From NCBI GenBank assembly GCA_025998735.1, contig BNWJ01000005.1:1-34835 (forward strand): DNA of 34,835 nucleotides. Direction: 5' to 3'. The stretch comes from Alphaproteobacteria bacterium. Lineage in GTDB: Bacteria > Pseudomonadota > Alphaproteobacteria > UBA3830. Positions 1-6,368 of the stretch are shown here, piece by piece; the stretch's first letter is position 1, and each line of letters begins with the position of its first letter. The notes beneath the pieces are model-generated. The model ran no database searches. It was not told the DNA's origin and saw nothing but the letters and a program-made list of their open reading frames with translations. The position numbers and the translations under genes are program-made.

Positions 1-2
1 AA

Positions 3-212
3 AGACGCCACGTGATAGGCAAGAAGCACACGACGACGATAGAGCAAAACAACTCAAACACCAGGCATTATCTAGGACGCATGATTCGACGAACCAAAAT
101 CGTGTCAAAAACCGAGGAGATGCTAAACGCGTCTTTGAAGCTGTTGTTTTCTTTATCTTTTGATGGAGCCTTTGAACCATATTATGAAACTTTCTCTACT
201 ATATTTGCCTGA
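3..212 (+). pseudogene. IS1-family transposase, C-terminal fragment (5' end outside window)
   Basis: The frame is open from the left edge and reads RRHVIGKKHTTTIEQNNSN followed by a basic stretch with RRT and VSK. This is the layout of the InsB C-terminus of IS1 elements (G-K-x-H/N-T-x-x-I-E-x-x-N-x-x-x-R-x-x-L then R-x-T/S and S-K). After about residue 46 the frame runs without a stop into sequence that also encodes the next gene, so the natural IS1 stop and right inverted repeat are not evident. I read it as an IS1 remnant fused to a MORN-gene fragment. The GTG at 12 is an internal codon, not a true start. Confidence 0.6.
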
Positions 213-474
213 AAACTCTCAAGGAACATATAGAAAAGCCAATGGAGAAATCTATGCTGGAGATTGGAAATATGACATCTTAGGAACAACGATAAAATAC
301 CAAGGCGGAGACACATATCACGGCGGAGTCGACTCTGACCACAAGCCTCATGGACCCGGAATATATACATATGCCGATGGGAAGTTCTATACTGGCACAT
401 GGACGCATGGGCTTCATGAAAGTGCGTTATATGCAGTTTGTGAGGATAGCAAGAAAAAGAAAAAAAGAAGATGA
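163..474 (+). CDS. MORN-repeat protein, probably a truncated remnant
   Basis: The protein of about 103 residues holds two or three MORN-like units: GTYRKANGEIYAGDWKYD, then YQGGDTYHGGVDSDHKPHGPG and YTYADGKFYTGTWTHGLHE. MORN units (Y-x-G-x-W/F-x-x-G-x-x-x-G-x-G) are beta-hairpin repeats used for membrane or protein contact and are common in proteins of host-associated bacteria. The tail is very basic (KKKKKRR). No signal peptide is visible and no good ribosome site precedes either ATG (163 or 184). It starts inside the tail of the IS1 remnant, so the 5' part of the gene was probably lost. It may not be expressed. Confidence 0.5.
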   Translation: MEPLNHIMKLSLLYLPENSQGTYRKANGEIYAGDWKYDILGTTIKYQGGDTYHGGVDSDHKPHGPGIYTYADGKFYTGTWTHGLHESALYAVCEDSKKKKKRR

Positions 475-482
475 CTAACCGC

Positions 483-510
483 TTGTTCGCGTTTATGATT
501 TTGCTATGAT
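483..510 (+). promoter_or_regulatory. Possible promoter of the pro operon
   Basis: TTGTTC at 483-488 and TATGAT at 505-510 are 16 bp apart, with a TG one base before the -10 hexamer (extended -10). If it is used, transcription starts near 517. The ATG at 506 would then lie in the promoter, and proC would start at the in-frame TTG at 524. Confidence 0.35.
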
Positions 511-1501
511 ATTGGAGAAAGAATTGCACATCATAGAGACAGCGGCAAAGCCGTCTGTGCCGCAGGCACTGCTGGTGGGATGCGGTAATATAGGTGGAGC
601 TCTACTGAAGCTCTGGTCGTCCTTTGGGATTTTTAGTAAAATGGTTGTGGTGCAGCCGAGTCTAGCATCTACCGAAGATTTCGCTCACTACGATTCAATA
701 AAATTCGTTAGTGACGTAAAGAATATTCCAGGTGATTTTATTCCGGCCGTTGTAGTGCTGGCCATTAAGCCGCAGATGGCGGAAGCTGTAATTCCCAGTT
801 TGTGTCCGCATATTGGAGAAACCCTCATTGTTTCAACACTCGCCGGCACTTCACTGGATAAATTAGCCGCGTTAACATCGGAGGACTGTAGGCCTGTTGC
901 GAAACCGACTATGTTGGAGGATTTTTTAGAAGTATACGGAACGCAAGACCGCAGCGTACTAGACGTACGTGAGGATCCGAGTACCGGAACGACGACAAAA
1001 AGACTCAACAAAGGAAGGTTGTGCGACAGGTCTAGTAGAATCGTTAGGATTATGCCAACCGTCGCCATAAAAACCAGTCGTAGCGTTAATCTTGCGTTTG
1101 CAAACGAAAACATTAGTGCCACAGACATTGAAACGGTGGAAAAAATCATTGGATTGTCCGGAGAAATCACCTGGGTTCGTGAGGAAAATCATCTGGATAT
1201 TCTTACGCCCATTTCCGGATCTGGTCCAGCCTACTTTTTTCTGTTGGCAGAGATATTGGTTGAAGAAACCGTAAAACTCGGCATAGATGAAGACACAGCG
1301 CGTCATATTATTCAGGGAACCTTTATTGGAAGCGCGAGTCTTGTATCAGATAACGTTGATTTTGCTGCGCTTAGAAAATCTGTCACCAGTAAAGGTGGAG
1401 TTACCGAAGCGGCGCTGAAAATCATGTCGTCCGGAATGCGCAATGTAATGGAAGAATCCTTGAAAGCCGCCATGAAGCGTTTGGAGGAATTGCGCAAATG
1501 A
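506..1501 (+). CDS. proC: Pyrroline-5-carboxylate reductase with an in-frame palindromic insertion
   Basis: Catalyses the last step of proline synthesis, NAD(P)H reduction of 1-pyrroline-5-carboxylate. Visible are the N-terminal Rossmann start (LLVGCGNIGGAL), the RIVRIMPTVA segment, the substrate and dimer signature SGSGPAYFF and the SKGGVTEAAL stretch near the end. At 331 residues it is some 50 longer than usual. The excess is mostly one block (about residues 129-176, nt 890-1033) with the core [16 protein letters not shown], placed just before the conserved RIVRIMP strand. The block is a palindromic element shared with tldD. The first residues are also unusual: ATG at 506 has no ribosome site, while TTG at 524 follows GGAG. 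The stop overlaps the proB start (ATGA). Confidence 0.93.
   Translation: MILEKELHIIETAAKPSVPQALLVGCGNIGGALLKLWSSFGIFSKMVVVQPSLASTEDFAHYDSIKFVSDVKNIPGDFIPAVVVLAIKPQMAEAVIPSLCPHIGETLIVSTLAGTSLDKLAALTSEDCRPVAKPTMLEDFLEVYGTQDRSVLDVREDPSTGTTTKRLNKGRLCDRSSRIVRIMPTVAIKTSRSVNLAFANENISATDIETVEKIIGLSGEITWVREENHLDILTPISGSGPAYFFLLAEILVEETVKLGIDEDTARHIIQGTFIGSASLVSDNVDFAALRKSVTSKGGVTEAALKIMSSGMRNVMEESLKAAMKRLEELRK
890..1033 (+). repeat. In-frame palindromic insertion element, copy 1 (in proC)
   Basis: The left arm begins TAGGCCTGTTGC near 889 and the right arm ends GCGACAGGTCTA at 1034. They are imperfect inverted repeats with A/T tracts inside each arm. The core at about 943-990 includes GTACTAGACGTACGTGAGGA and reads [16 protein letters not shown] in the proC frame. 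The tldD copy at 8962-9105 has almost the same core on the same strand and in the same frame. The estimated length is 144 bp (48 codons). The borders rest on arm pairing and may be off by a few bases. Confidence 0.75.
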
Positions 1502-2568
1502 AAATCGTTGTAAAAATAGGAACCCAGAGTATTTTATCGGCCGATGGAATTCCGCTAGAGTCGGTCTTCAATTCTTTGGCAGAGCAAATCATAAATGTGA
1601 AAAACGAGGGGCATAGGATTATTCTCGTGAGTTCCGGAGCCGTTTGTCTTGGAAGGCAGGTTGCGCGGCGTATTTTGAACAGGGAATACGGCAGTTCCAT
1701 TGGGGAAAAGCAGCTTCTGGCGTCCATTGGGCAGCACGAGCTCATGAACATATATTCGTCTTTATTTGAGAAATATGACATCGCTGTTTCACAGTTATTG
1801 TTGACGAAGCAGGACTTCGAAACCAGAAAAAAATATCTGAATATCAAGAGAATATTCGAAGAATTGTTTTTAAATGACGGAGTTCTCCCAATCGTAAACG
1901 AAAACGATAGCGTTGCCATCGAAGAGCTGATGTTCACGGACAACGACGAACTGTCCGGACTTATCGCCACACAAATCGGAGCCGATAAGCTGATCATCCT
2001 CAGCAATGTCAGTGGAGTATATGATGGCTCGCCATCCGACAAAAAATCCCAATTAATATCTGTCATAGATCCCAAAACCGGATGGCCGGAAGTGTCAACG
2101 ACGAAAAGCGCTCATGGACGTGGTGGAATGTTCAGCAAGCTCAATACCGCGCGCAACGCTTCGGGAGTGGGAATAATGACGCACATAGCCTGCGCCAATC
2201 ATCCGAAGGTCATTGAGGAAATAATCCACGGGAATCAGGTGGGAACGGCCATAATTCCTTCAGAGAAAAAATCCAACATCAAGCGGTGGATCGCCTACAA
2301 CGCGGATTACTCGCGTTCATCGATCATCATAAACGACGGGCTTCTGAATATCCTGAAGAATAAAAAGGAAATGGTCAGTATTCTGCCGGTGGGAATAGAA
2401 AAAATTTCCGGAGAATTCAAAAAAGGTGATATCGTAAAAATCGCATCGCTGAGCGGAGAAACCGTTGGCATAGGCGTGGCGAGATACGACGACAAAAAAT
2501 TGAACGAGCTTCTGGGACAGAAAAACAGTCGGGAATTCATACACTGCGATTACATGCATATTTTTTAG
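1498..2568 (+). CDS. proB: Glutamate 5-kinase with C-terminal PUA domain
   Basis: Phosphorylates glutamate to gamma-glutamyl phosphate, the committed and usually proline-inhibited step of proline synthesis. The amino-acid-kinase fold starts at MKIVVKIGTQSIL. Family stretches seen are ILVSSGAVCLG, PIVNENDSVAIEEL, DNDELSGLIATQIGADKLIILSN split by single residues, and the HGRGGMFSKL segment. Residues from about 275 to 356 (PVGIEKISGEFKKGDIV, GIGVARY) form the PUA domain, so this is the long form of the enzyme. It overlaps proC by 4 bp and sits 10 bp before proA, which indicates one transcript and translational coupling. Confidence 0.95.
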   Translation: MKIVVKIGTQSILSADGIPLESVFNSLAEQIINVKNEGHRIILVSSGAVCLGRQVARRILNREYGSSIGEKQLLASIGQHELMNIYSSLFEKYDIAVSQLLLTKQDFETRKKYLNIKRIFEELFLNDGVLPIVNENDSVAIEELMFTDNDELSGLIATQIGADKLIILSNVSGVYDGSPSDKKSQLISVIDPKTGWPEVSTTKSAHGRGGMFSKLNTARNASGVGIMTHIACANHPKVIEEIIHGNQVGTAIIPSEKKSNIKRWIAYNADYSRSSIIINDGLLNILKNKKEMVSILPVGIEKISGEFKKGDIVKIASLSGETVGIGVARYDDKKLNELLGQKNSREFIHCDYMHIF

Positions 2569-2578
2569 GATAAGACAA

Positions 2579-3829
2579 ATGGACGTTATTGATCAAATGA
2601 AGAAAGTAAAAAATGCGAGTCGTGATATGATGCATTTGGACGATGATCGCAGAAATCGTCTACTGCTTTCTCTTGCAGAAGAGCTACTTAATTCCTGCGA
2701 TGAAATTATCGGAGAAAATGGCAAGGATTTAGCGCTAATGCCTCCGGATGATCCCATGTACGACCGATTATTGCTCGACAGACCTCACATCGAATCCATG
2801 GCAAACGACATCAAAAATGTAATTGCGCTTCCTTTTCAGATTGGCCTAACACTTGAGCATAAAACCATGCCAAACGGATTGATCATCGATAAAGTCTCAG
2901 TACCACTGGGAGTTGTGGCCGTCATCTACGAATCCCGCCCAAACGTAACCATCGATGTCTTCGCTCTGTGCTTTAAATCCGGCAACGCCTGCATTCTGAA
3001 GGGCGGAAAAGAGGCGCATTACAGCAATACCGTACTTGTGAAGATAATTCATCGAGTTCTGGCACGACATGATATCGATTCAAACATTGTGTATCTTATG
3101 CCTCCTGGACGCGAAAGCACCAGTGTTTTATTAGATGCCGTCGGGTTGGTGGACGTCTGCATTCCGCGGGGAAGTCAATCGCTGATCGATTTCGTTAGAA
3201 AGAACACTCGAATTCCCGTTATCGAAACCGGAGCCGGAATTGTTCACGCGTATTTCGATGCGTATGGCGATGTGGAAAAAGGCGCACAAATAATAAAGAA
3301 CGCCAAAACTCGACGTGTAAGTGTCTGCAATGCCCTCGATTGCCTCATAACTCATAAAAACCGAATAGAGGATTTATATCAATTAGTTGAACCGCTGGCA
3401 GAATCAAATGTGGAGATTTATGCAGACGAAATTGCTTATGCTGCGCTCACATCCAGTTATCCGGCACATTTGCTGCATCACACAACCGAAGACGATTTCG
3501 GAAGGGAGTTTCTTTCCCACAAAATGTCGATAAAAACCGTAGATACAATTGATGACGCTATAGAGCATATTGAGCAATACTCTTCCGGACACAGTGAGGC
3601 TATAATCACGGAAGATGCCAACACCGCCCAGTATTTCATCGAAAAAATTGACGCCGCCGTGGTTTATGTCAATGCATCAACGTCTTTTACGGACGGAGCG
3701 CAGTTCGGAATGGGAGCGGAAATAGGAATCAGCACGCAAAAATTGCATGTGCGCGGTCCAATGTCTCTGGAAGCACTGGCAAGCTATAAATGGATTGTTC
3801 GCGGAAATGGACACATCCGGCAAACGTGA
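2579..3829 (+). CDS. proA: Gamma-glutamyl phosphate reductase (glutamate-5-semialdehyde dehydrogenase)
   Basis: Reduces gamma-glutamyl phosphate to glutamate semialdehyde with NADPH, the step between ProB and ProC. The 416 residues match the family length. Family motifs include GVVAVIYESRPNVTIDVFAL, LKGGKEAHYSN, the nucleotide-site region IPRGSQSLI, VIETGAG, and the active-site Cys250 in SVCNALDCL. The C-terminal segment DAAVVYVNASTSFTDGAQFG and the terminal EALASYKWIVRGNG are typical. With proC and proB this gives a complete glutamate-to-proline route, which is worth noting because host-dependent relatives often lose it. No clear terminator follows. Confidence 0.96.
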   Translation: MDVIDQMKKVKNASRDMMHLDDDRRNRLLLSLAEELLNSCDEIIGENGKDLALMPPDDPMYDRLLLDRPHIESMANDIKNVIALPFQIGLTLEHKTMPNGLIIDKVSVPLGVVAVIYESRPNVTIDVFALCFKSGNACILKGGKEAHYSNTVLVKIIHRVLARHDIDSNIVYLMPPGRESTSVLLDAVGLVDVCIPRGSQSLIDFVRKNTRIPVIETGAGIVHAYFDAYGDVEKGAQIIKNAKTRRVSVCNALDCLITHKNRIEDLYQLVEPLAESNVEIYADEIAYAALTSSYPAHLLHHTTEDDFGREFLSHKMSIKTVDTIDDAIEHIEQYSSGHSEAIITEDANTAQYFIEKIDAAVVYVNASTSFTDGAQFGMGAEIGISTQKLHVRGPMSLEALASYKWIVRGNGHIRQT

Positions 3830-3945
3830 CGGTAATTGCATCACAGGCGTTTTCTGCTTTGCGTCGCACATTGTATGCGAGATGTATCTGCGATTTAGCA
3901 GGACAAAGTCTTTTCAAGTATTTTTAAATTTTTATCAAAAAACAC

Positions 3946-3974
3946 TTGACTTTTTCGTCAAAAATGGATACAAT
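3946..3974 (+). promoter_or_regulatory. Strong sigma70-type promoter of the secreted HExxH gene
   Basis: TTGACT (3946-3951), a 17-bp spacer, then TACAAT (3969-3974). A strong ribosome site (ACGGAGG, 3993-3999) lies seven bases before ATG 4007. The same -35 hexamer and spacer precede the genes at 12198 and 33314. Confidence 0.7.
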
Positions 3975-4006
3975 TACTCATTGGCGCAAAAAACGGAGGT
4001 TCAAAA

Positions 4007-5854
4007 ATGAAAAATTTGTTGTGTCTGATCATAATAGCAGTGGTTACGAGTCTTAGTGCGATGAATAATGGTGTTGGAATTCCCAGAAAAATTTTTCGTC
4101 AGACTGAAACAGAGAACAAATTCGAGAAAGCCTTAGATGAGGAATGGAAAAAAACATGGACAGAAGACGCGGGAACGTTAGAAAAAAGTAAGGAATCAGA
4201 AATACCAACAGCTGTGGTTGAGCCTCTAAAGTCATGGAGCGATACAGCTATAGAACCGAAAGAAAGGATAGATGCGCTGTTATCCGGCAAGGTCCTTGGT
4301 GCCGCAGAATATAAAGAACTGTATGCGACGATAGAAAATCTTCTGCTGAATTCAGATAAAATCATTGCCGAAGCAAAAGCACATGCAGAAAAAAAATATG
4401 AGGAAGCGCGTGAAACGATGGACGAAGCATGGGCAGACTTATGTAGAACTCATGGTGCACCAGAACAAGTAAACTATGATGCAGCTAGAAAAAAATGGGA
4501 GGAAGCGCATAAAAATCGCCTCAGTCTCTATGGGGAGAATGATCCAGTTAAAATAGAAATGCAGAAATTGGCACCGGCAGTATCAAGTGAAATTTATAAT
4601 GAAATGTCCCGTGAACTCGATCAAAACAATCCAGTTGAAAAGGAGGCATCAAAGAATTTAATAAAAGTACTTGGAAAAGAAGGTATACCAATAGATGAAG
4701 TTAGATTTATTGATGCAAAAACGCTTATGGACCACATGAAACTTCCGAATGATAATCTCAAAAAAAAGCTGGTTGGGCTGCTGGATACGACTCAAAATGA
4801 GACACAGAAGCTCGCAGAAATTCATAAGCTGATTGATACCTCCATTATGTGGAAAAGTATGTTTGGAATGGGATTCTTCTCGACGGATCCATTATTAAAG
4901 GACACAATAGGAAAAGATTTACATGAAATGGCCACAGCTAGTCAGACTTATCGGAATCTAATTTTGACTTTAATCGCCTGGAGTGAAGCTTCTCCGAAAA
5001 TCTGTGATGCTATAGCCGACGGTTTCGAACCATGTTTCTCAAGAAATATAATTTTTACTCAAGATCAGCGCTTAAATGCTAGCTCTACTTATAACCAAAT
5101 CTCACTATGCTATAAAAAGCATACTTTACATAGTTCATTGTTTGGTCAGCCACCTGATACTCCAGTAGATGGCCTATATTGGCAGCAGTGGCCAAAAGGC
5201 TGTATGCTGTTTCACGAAATTGGGCATACAGTCTCATCAAATATCGCCGATGCTGACGGTAAGCTTGGACTTGATGATGCGTTTTCAATAAAAGTTGCTT
5301 CAAAGCTGGCTGATATAGTGGTGAATCCTGATGTGTTGGAAAAACAGATAGCTCTCGCAACACAGGTTGCACAGGAACATCCGGAATTACACGGATTTTT
5401 TGTAGATTTCTATAACCAAGAGTTCCGGACAAGTTGCAGAAGCATTGATGAAGTAATAGCTCACCAACGAACAGTATCTGAATCTATCGAAGCTCTTACA
5501 AAATTTCTATTTGGGACGTCTATGGAAATTTTACAGATAGCCGGTTTGCACTGTGCTAGACACTTAGAAAGAAATGTGCTATACATAAATAAATTGAGCG
5601 ATTTTGCCCTATGTGCCGAAATGGGGTGGCCGATTCGATACGATCATTCTGGAAAGACGACTGAATTACCTGGTGCTGAAGTAAGTGAAGAATACAGAAA
5701 GATAAAGCAATTTTCTGATAGGCTCGAAGCTTGTGGACAGCTTGTAATATGTCATGGCATGAATCGACCTCTTCACCAATGGCTATTTCGAGTGTTTGGA
5801 TACGATATGGCTGATTATGAAAAGCGTCTCAAGGAGAAACTCGCTACTCATTAG
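4007..5854 (+). CDS. Secreted protein with HEIGH zinc-metallopeptidase motif, unknown family
   Basis: The 615-residue protein begins with a classical signal peptide (MKNLLCLIIIAVVTSLSAM, cut probably after SLSA). A charged, helix-rich region follows (about 25-250). Near residue 400 is CMLFHEIGHTVSSNIADADG: an HExxH motif (His403, Glu404, His407) in a hydrophobic setting, as in zinc peptidases of the gluzincin/metzincin groups. I cannot identify the third zinc ligand or assign a family. It has its own promoter and strong ribosome site and is separated from proA by 177 bp. Secretion, length and lack of a housekeeping signature suggest an exported protease acting in the periplasm or on the host; this is inference. 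Confidence 0.75.
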   Translation: MKNLLCLIIIAVVTSLSAMNNGVGIPRKIFRQTETENKFEKALDEEWKKTWTEDAGTLEKSKESEIPTAVVEPLKSWSDTAIEPKERIDALLSGKVLGAAEYKELYATIENLLLNSDKIIAEAKAHAEKKYEEARETMDEAWADLCRTHGAPEQVNYDAARKKWEEAHKNRLSLYGENDPVKIEMQKLAPAVSSEIYNEMSRELDQNNPVEKEASKNLIKVLGKEGIPIDEVRFIDAKTLMDHMKLPNDNLKKKLVGLLDTTQNETQKLAEIHKLIDTSIMWKSMFGMGFFSTDPLLKDTIGKDLHEMATASQTYRNLILTLIAWSEASPKICDAIADGFEPCFSRNIIFTQDQRLNASSTYNQISLCYKKHTLHSSLFGQPPDTPVDGLYWQQWPKGCMLFHEIGHTVSSNIADADGKLGLDDAFSIKVASKLADIVVNPDVLEKQIALATQVAQEHPELHGFFVDFYNQEFRTSCRSIDEVIAHQRTVSESIEALTKFLFGTSMEILQIAGLHCARHLERNVLYINKLSDFALCAEMGWPIRYDHSGKTTELPGAEVSEEYRKIKQFSDRLEACGQLVICHGMNRPLHQWLFRVFGYDMADYEKRLKEKLATH

Positions 5855-5975
5855 CCAACACTACTGCGGCTCGTGGATTTTGGGAAGATATGGGAGATCA
5901 TGAAGAAGATTGTATTAGGTGATATATATACACATTCTCAGTTAAATCGTGTATAGTGCAAAGGTATGAGCCTTA

Positions 5976-6076
5976 GGATCTGTCTAAAAAAATAAGATGA
6001 ACTTTCGGAAAGGTGTATCGCCTGGACTTGCAGAGCCCCTCGCAATGAAGCGTCCATCTTATTTTTACAAAGGTCC
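5976..6076. repeat. 101-bp segment with imperfect inverted ends, MITE-like
   Basis: The left end is GGATCTGTCTAAAAAAATAA and the right end, read on the minus strand, is GGACCTTTGTAAAAATAAG. The match continues into AAGATGRAC in both arms. TTA flanks both sides (5973-5975 and 6077-6079), which could be a 3-bp target duplication. The segment encodes no clear protein. Confidence 0.45.
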
Positions 6077-6079
6077 TTA

Positions 6080-6135
6080 CTACCCAGTGTATGCTGCTTT
6101 CTATAGCCCAATGAGATCGAATCTTTGAGAGAATC
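6080..6135 (-). pseudogene. ISAs1-like transposase remnant
   Basis: Read on the minus strand, one frame gives ILSKIRSHWAIESSIHWVV. This resembles the conserved ISAs1/H-repeat transposase motif R-x-H-W-x-I-E-N-x-L-H-W-V-L-D. Stops lie directly upstream, and the frame is lost downstream where the inverted-end segment begins, so only a scrap is left. The call rests on this one motif. Confidence 0.4.
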
Positions 6136-6228
6136 TATTTTCGTCAACAACCGCCCATTCGCACCTGATGATAATCTTTTTGGGCTATATTAGCCTCTCT
6201 TTAAAATAATTATAAACTAAATTCGAAA

Positions 6229-6330
6229 TTAACTTCTTTGCGCGGCTTTTTTACCTTCTTTTTTGTCTAAATCCGCAAAAAACCTCACTTTTAGGCCGTG
6301 AAAAGACGCAATCCACCGTTGAATTGGCTA
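6229..6330 (-). repeat. Dispersed repeat R, copy A
   Basis: On the minus strand it runs from a CCAATTCAAC end, through CGGCCTAAAAGTGAGGTTTTTT and a GAAGGTAAAAAAGC tract, to GCAAAGAAGTTAA. It aligns over about 100 bp with 33955-34056 and over about 60 bp with 15868-15930. It lies directly downstream of the patatin gene and in that gene's sense. Similarity to copy C continues beyond 6229 through an AGAGAGGYTAAYATRGC leader. Confidence 0.6.
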
Positions 6331-6368
6331 AATCCTCTTCGCGTAGCTCTATGTATCTAACTAAAGGC

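Larger units (their letters stand above)
5855..6368. other. Gene-free stretch made of decayed mobile DNA
   Basis: No intact gene lies here. From left to right: an AT-rich tail after the HExxH gene; a 101-bp segment with inverted ends (5976-6076); on the minus strand a short ISAs1-like transposase remnant (about 6080-6135); and copy A of a dispersed repeat (6229-6330), which ends 38 bp beyond the patatin stop codon. A minus-strand frame of 70 codons at 5938-6150 crosses these pieces and is probably degenerate transposase sequence. Confidence 0.6.

Noticed and set aside
688..1170. Minus-strand frame of 160 codons opposite proC
   Set aside because: Shadow of proC; it includes the palindromic element, whose two strands are both open, but no start signals or family features are present.
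3747..4010. Plus-strand frame of 87 codons between proA and the HExxH gene
   Set aside because: It overlaps the proA end in another frame and runs through the promoter and ribosome site of the next gene.
5930..5957. TATACAC...GTGTATA hairpin after the HExxH gene as terminator
   Set aside because: Seven weak base pairs with a loop of about 13 and no T-run; too weak to call.
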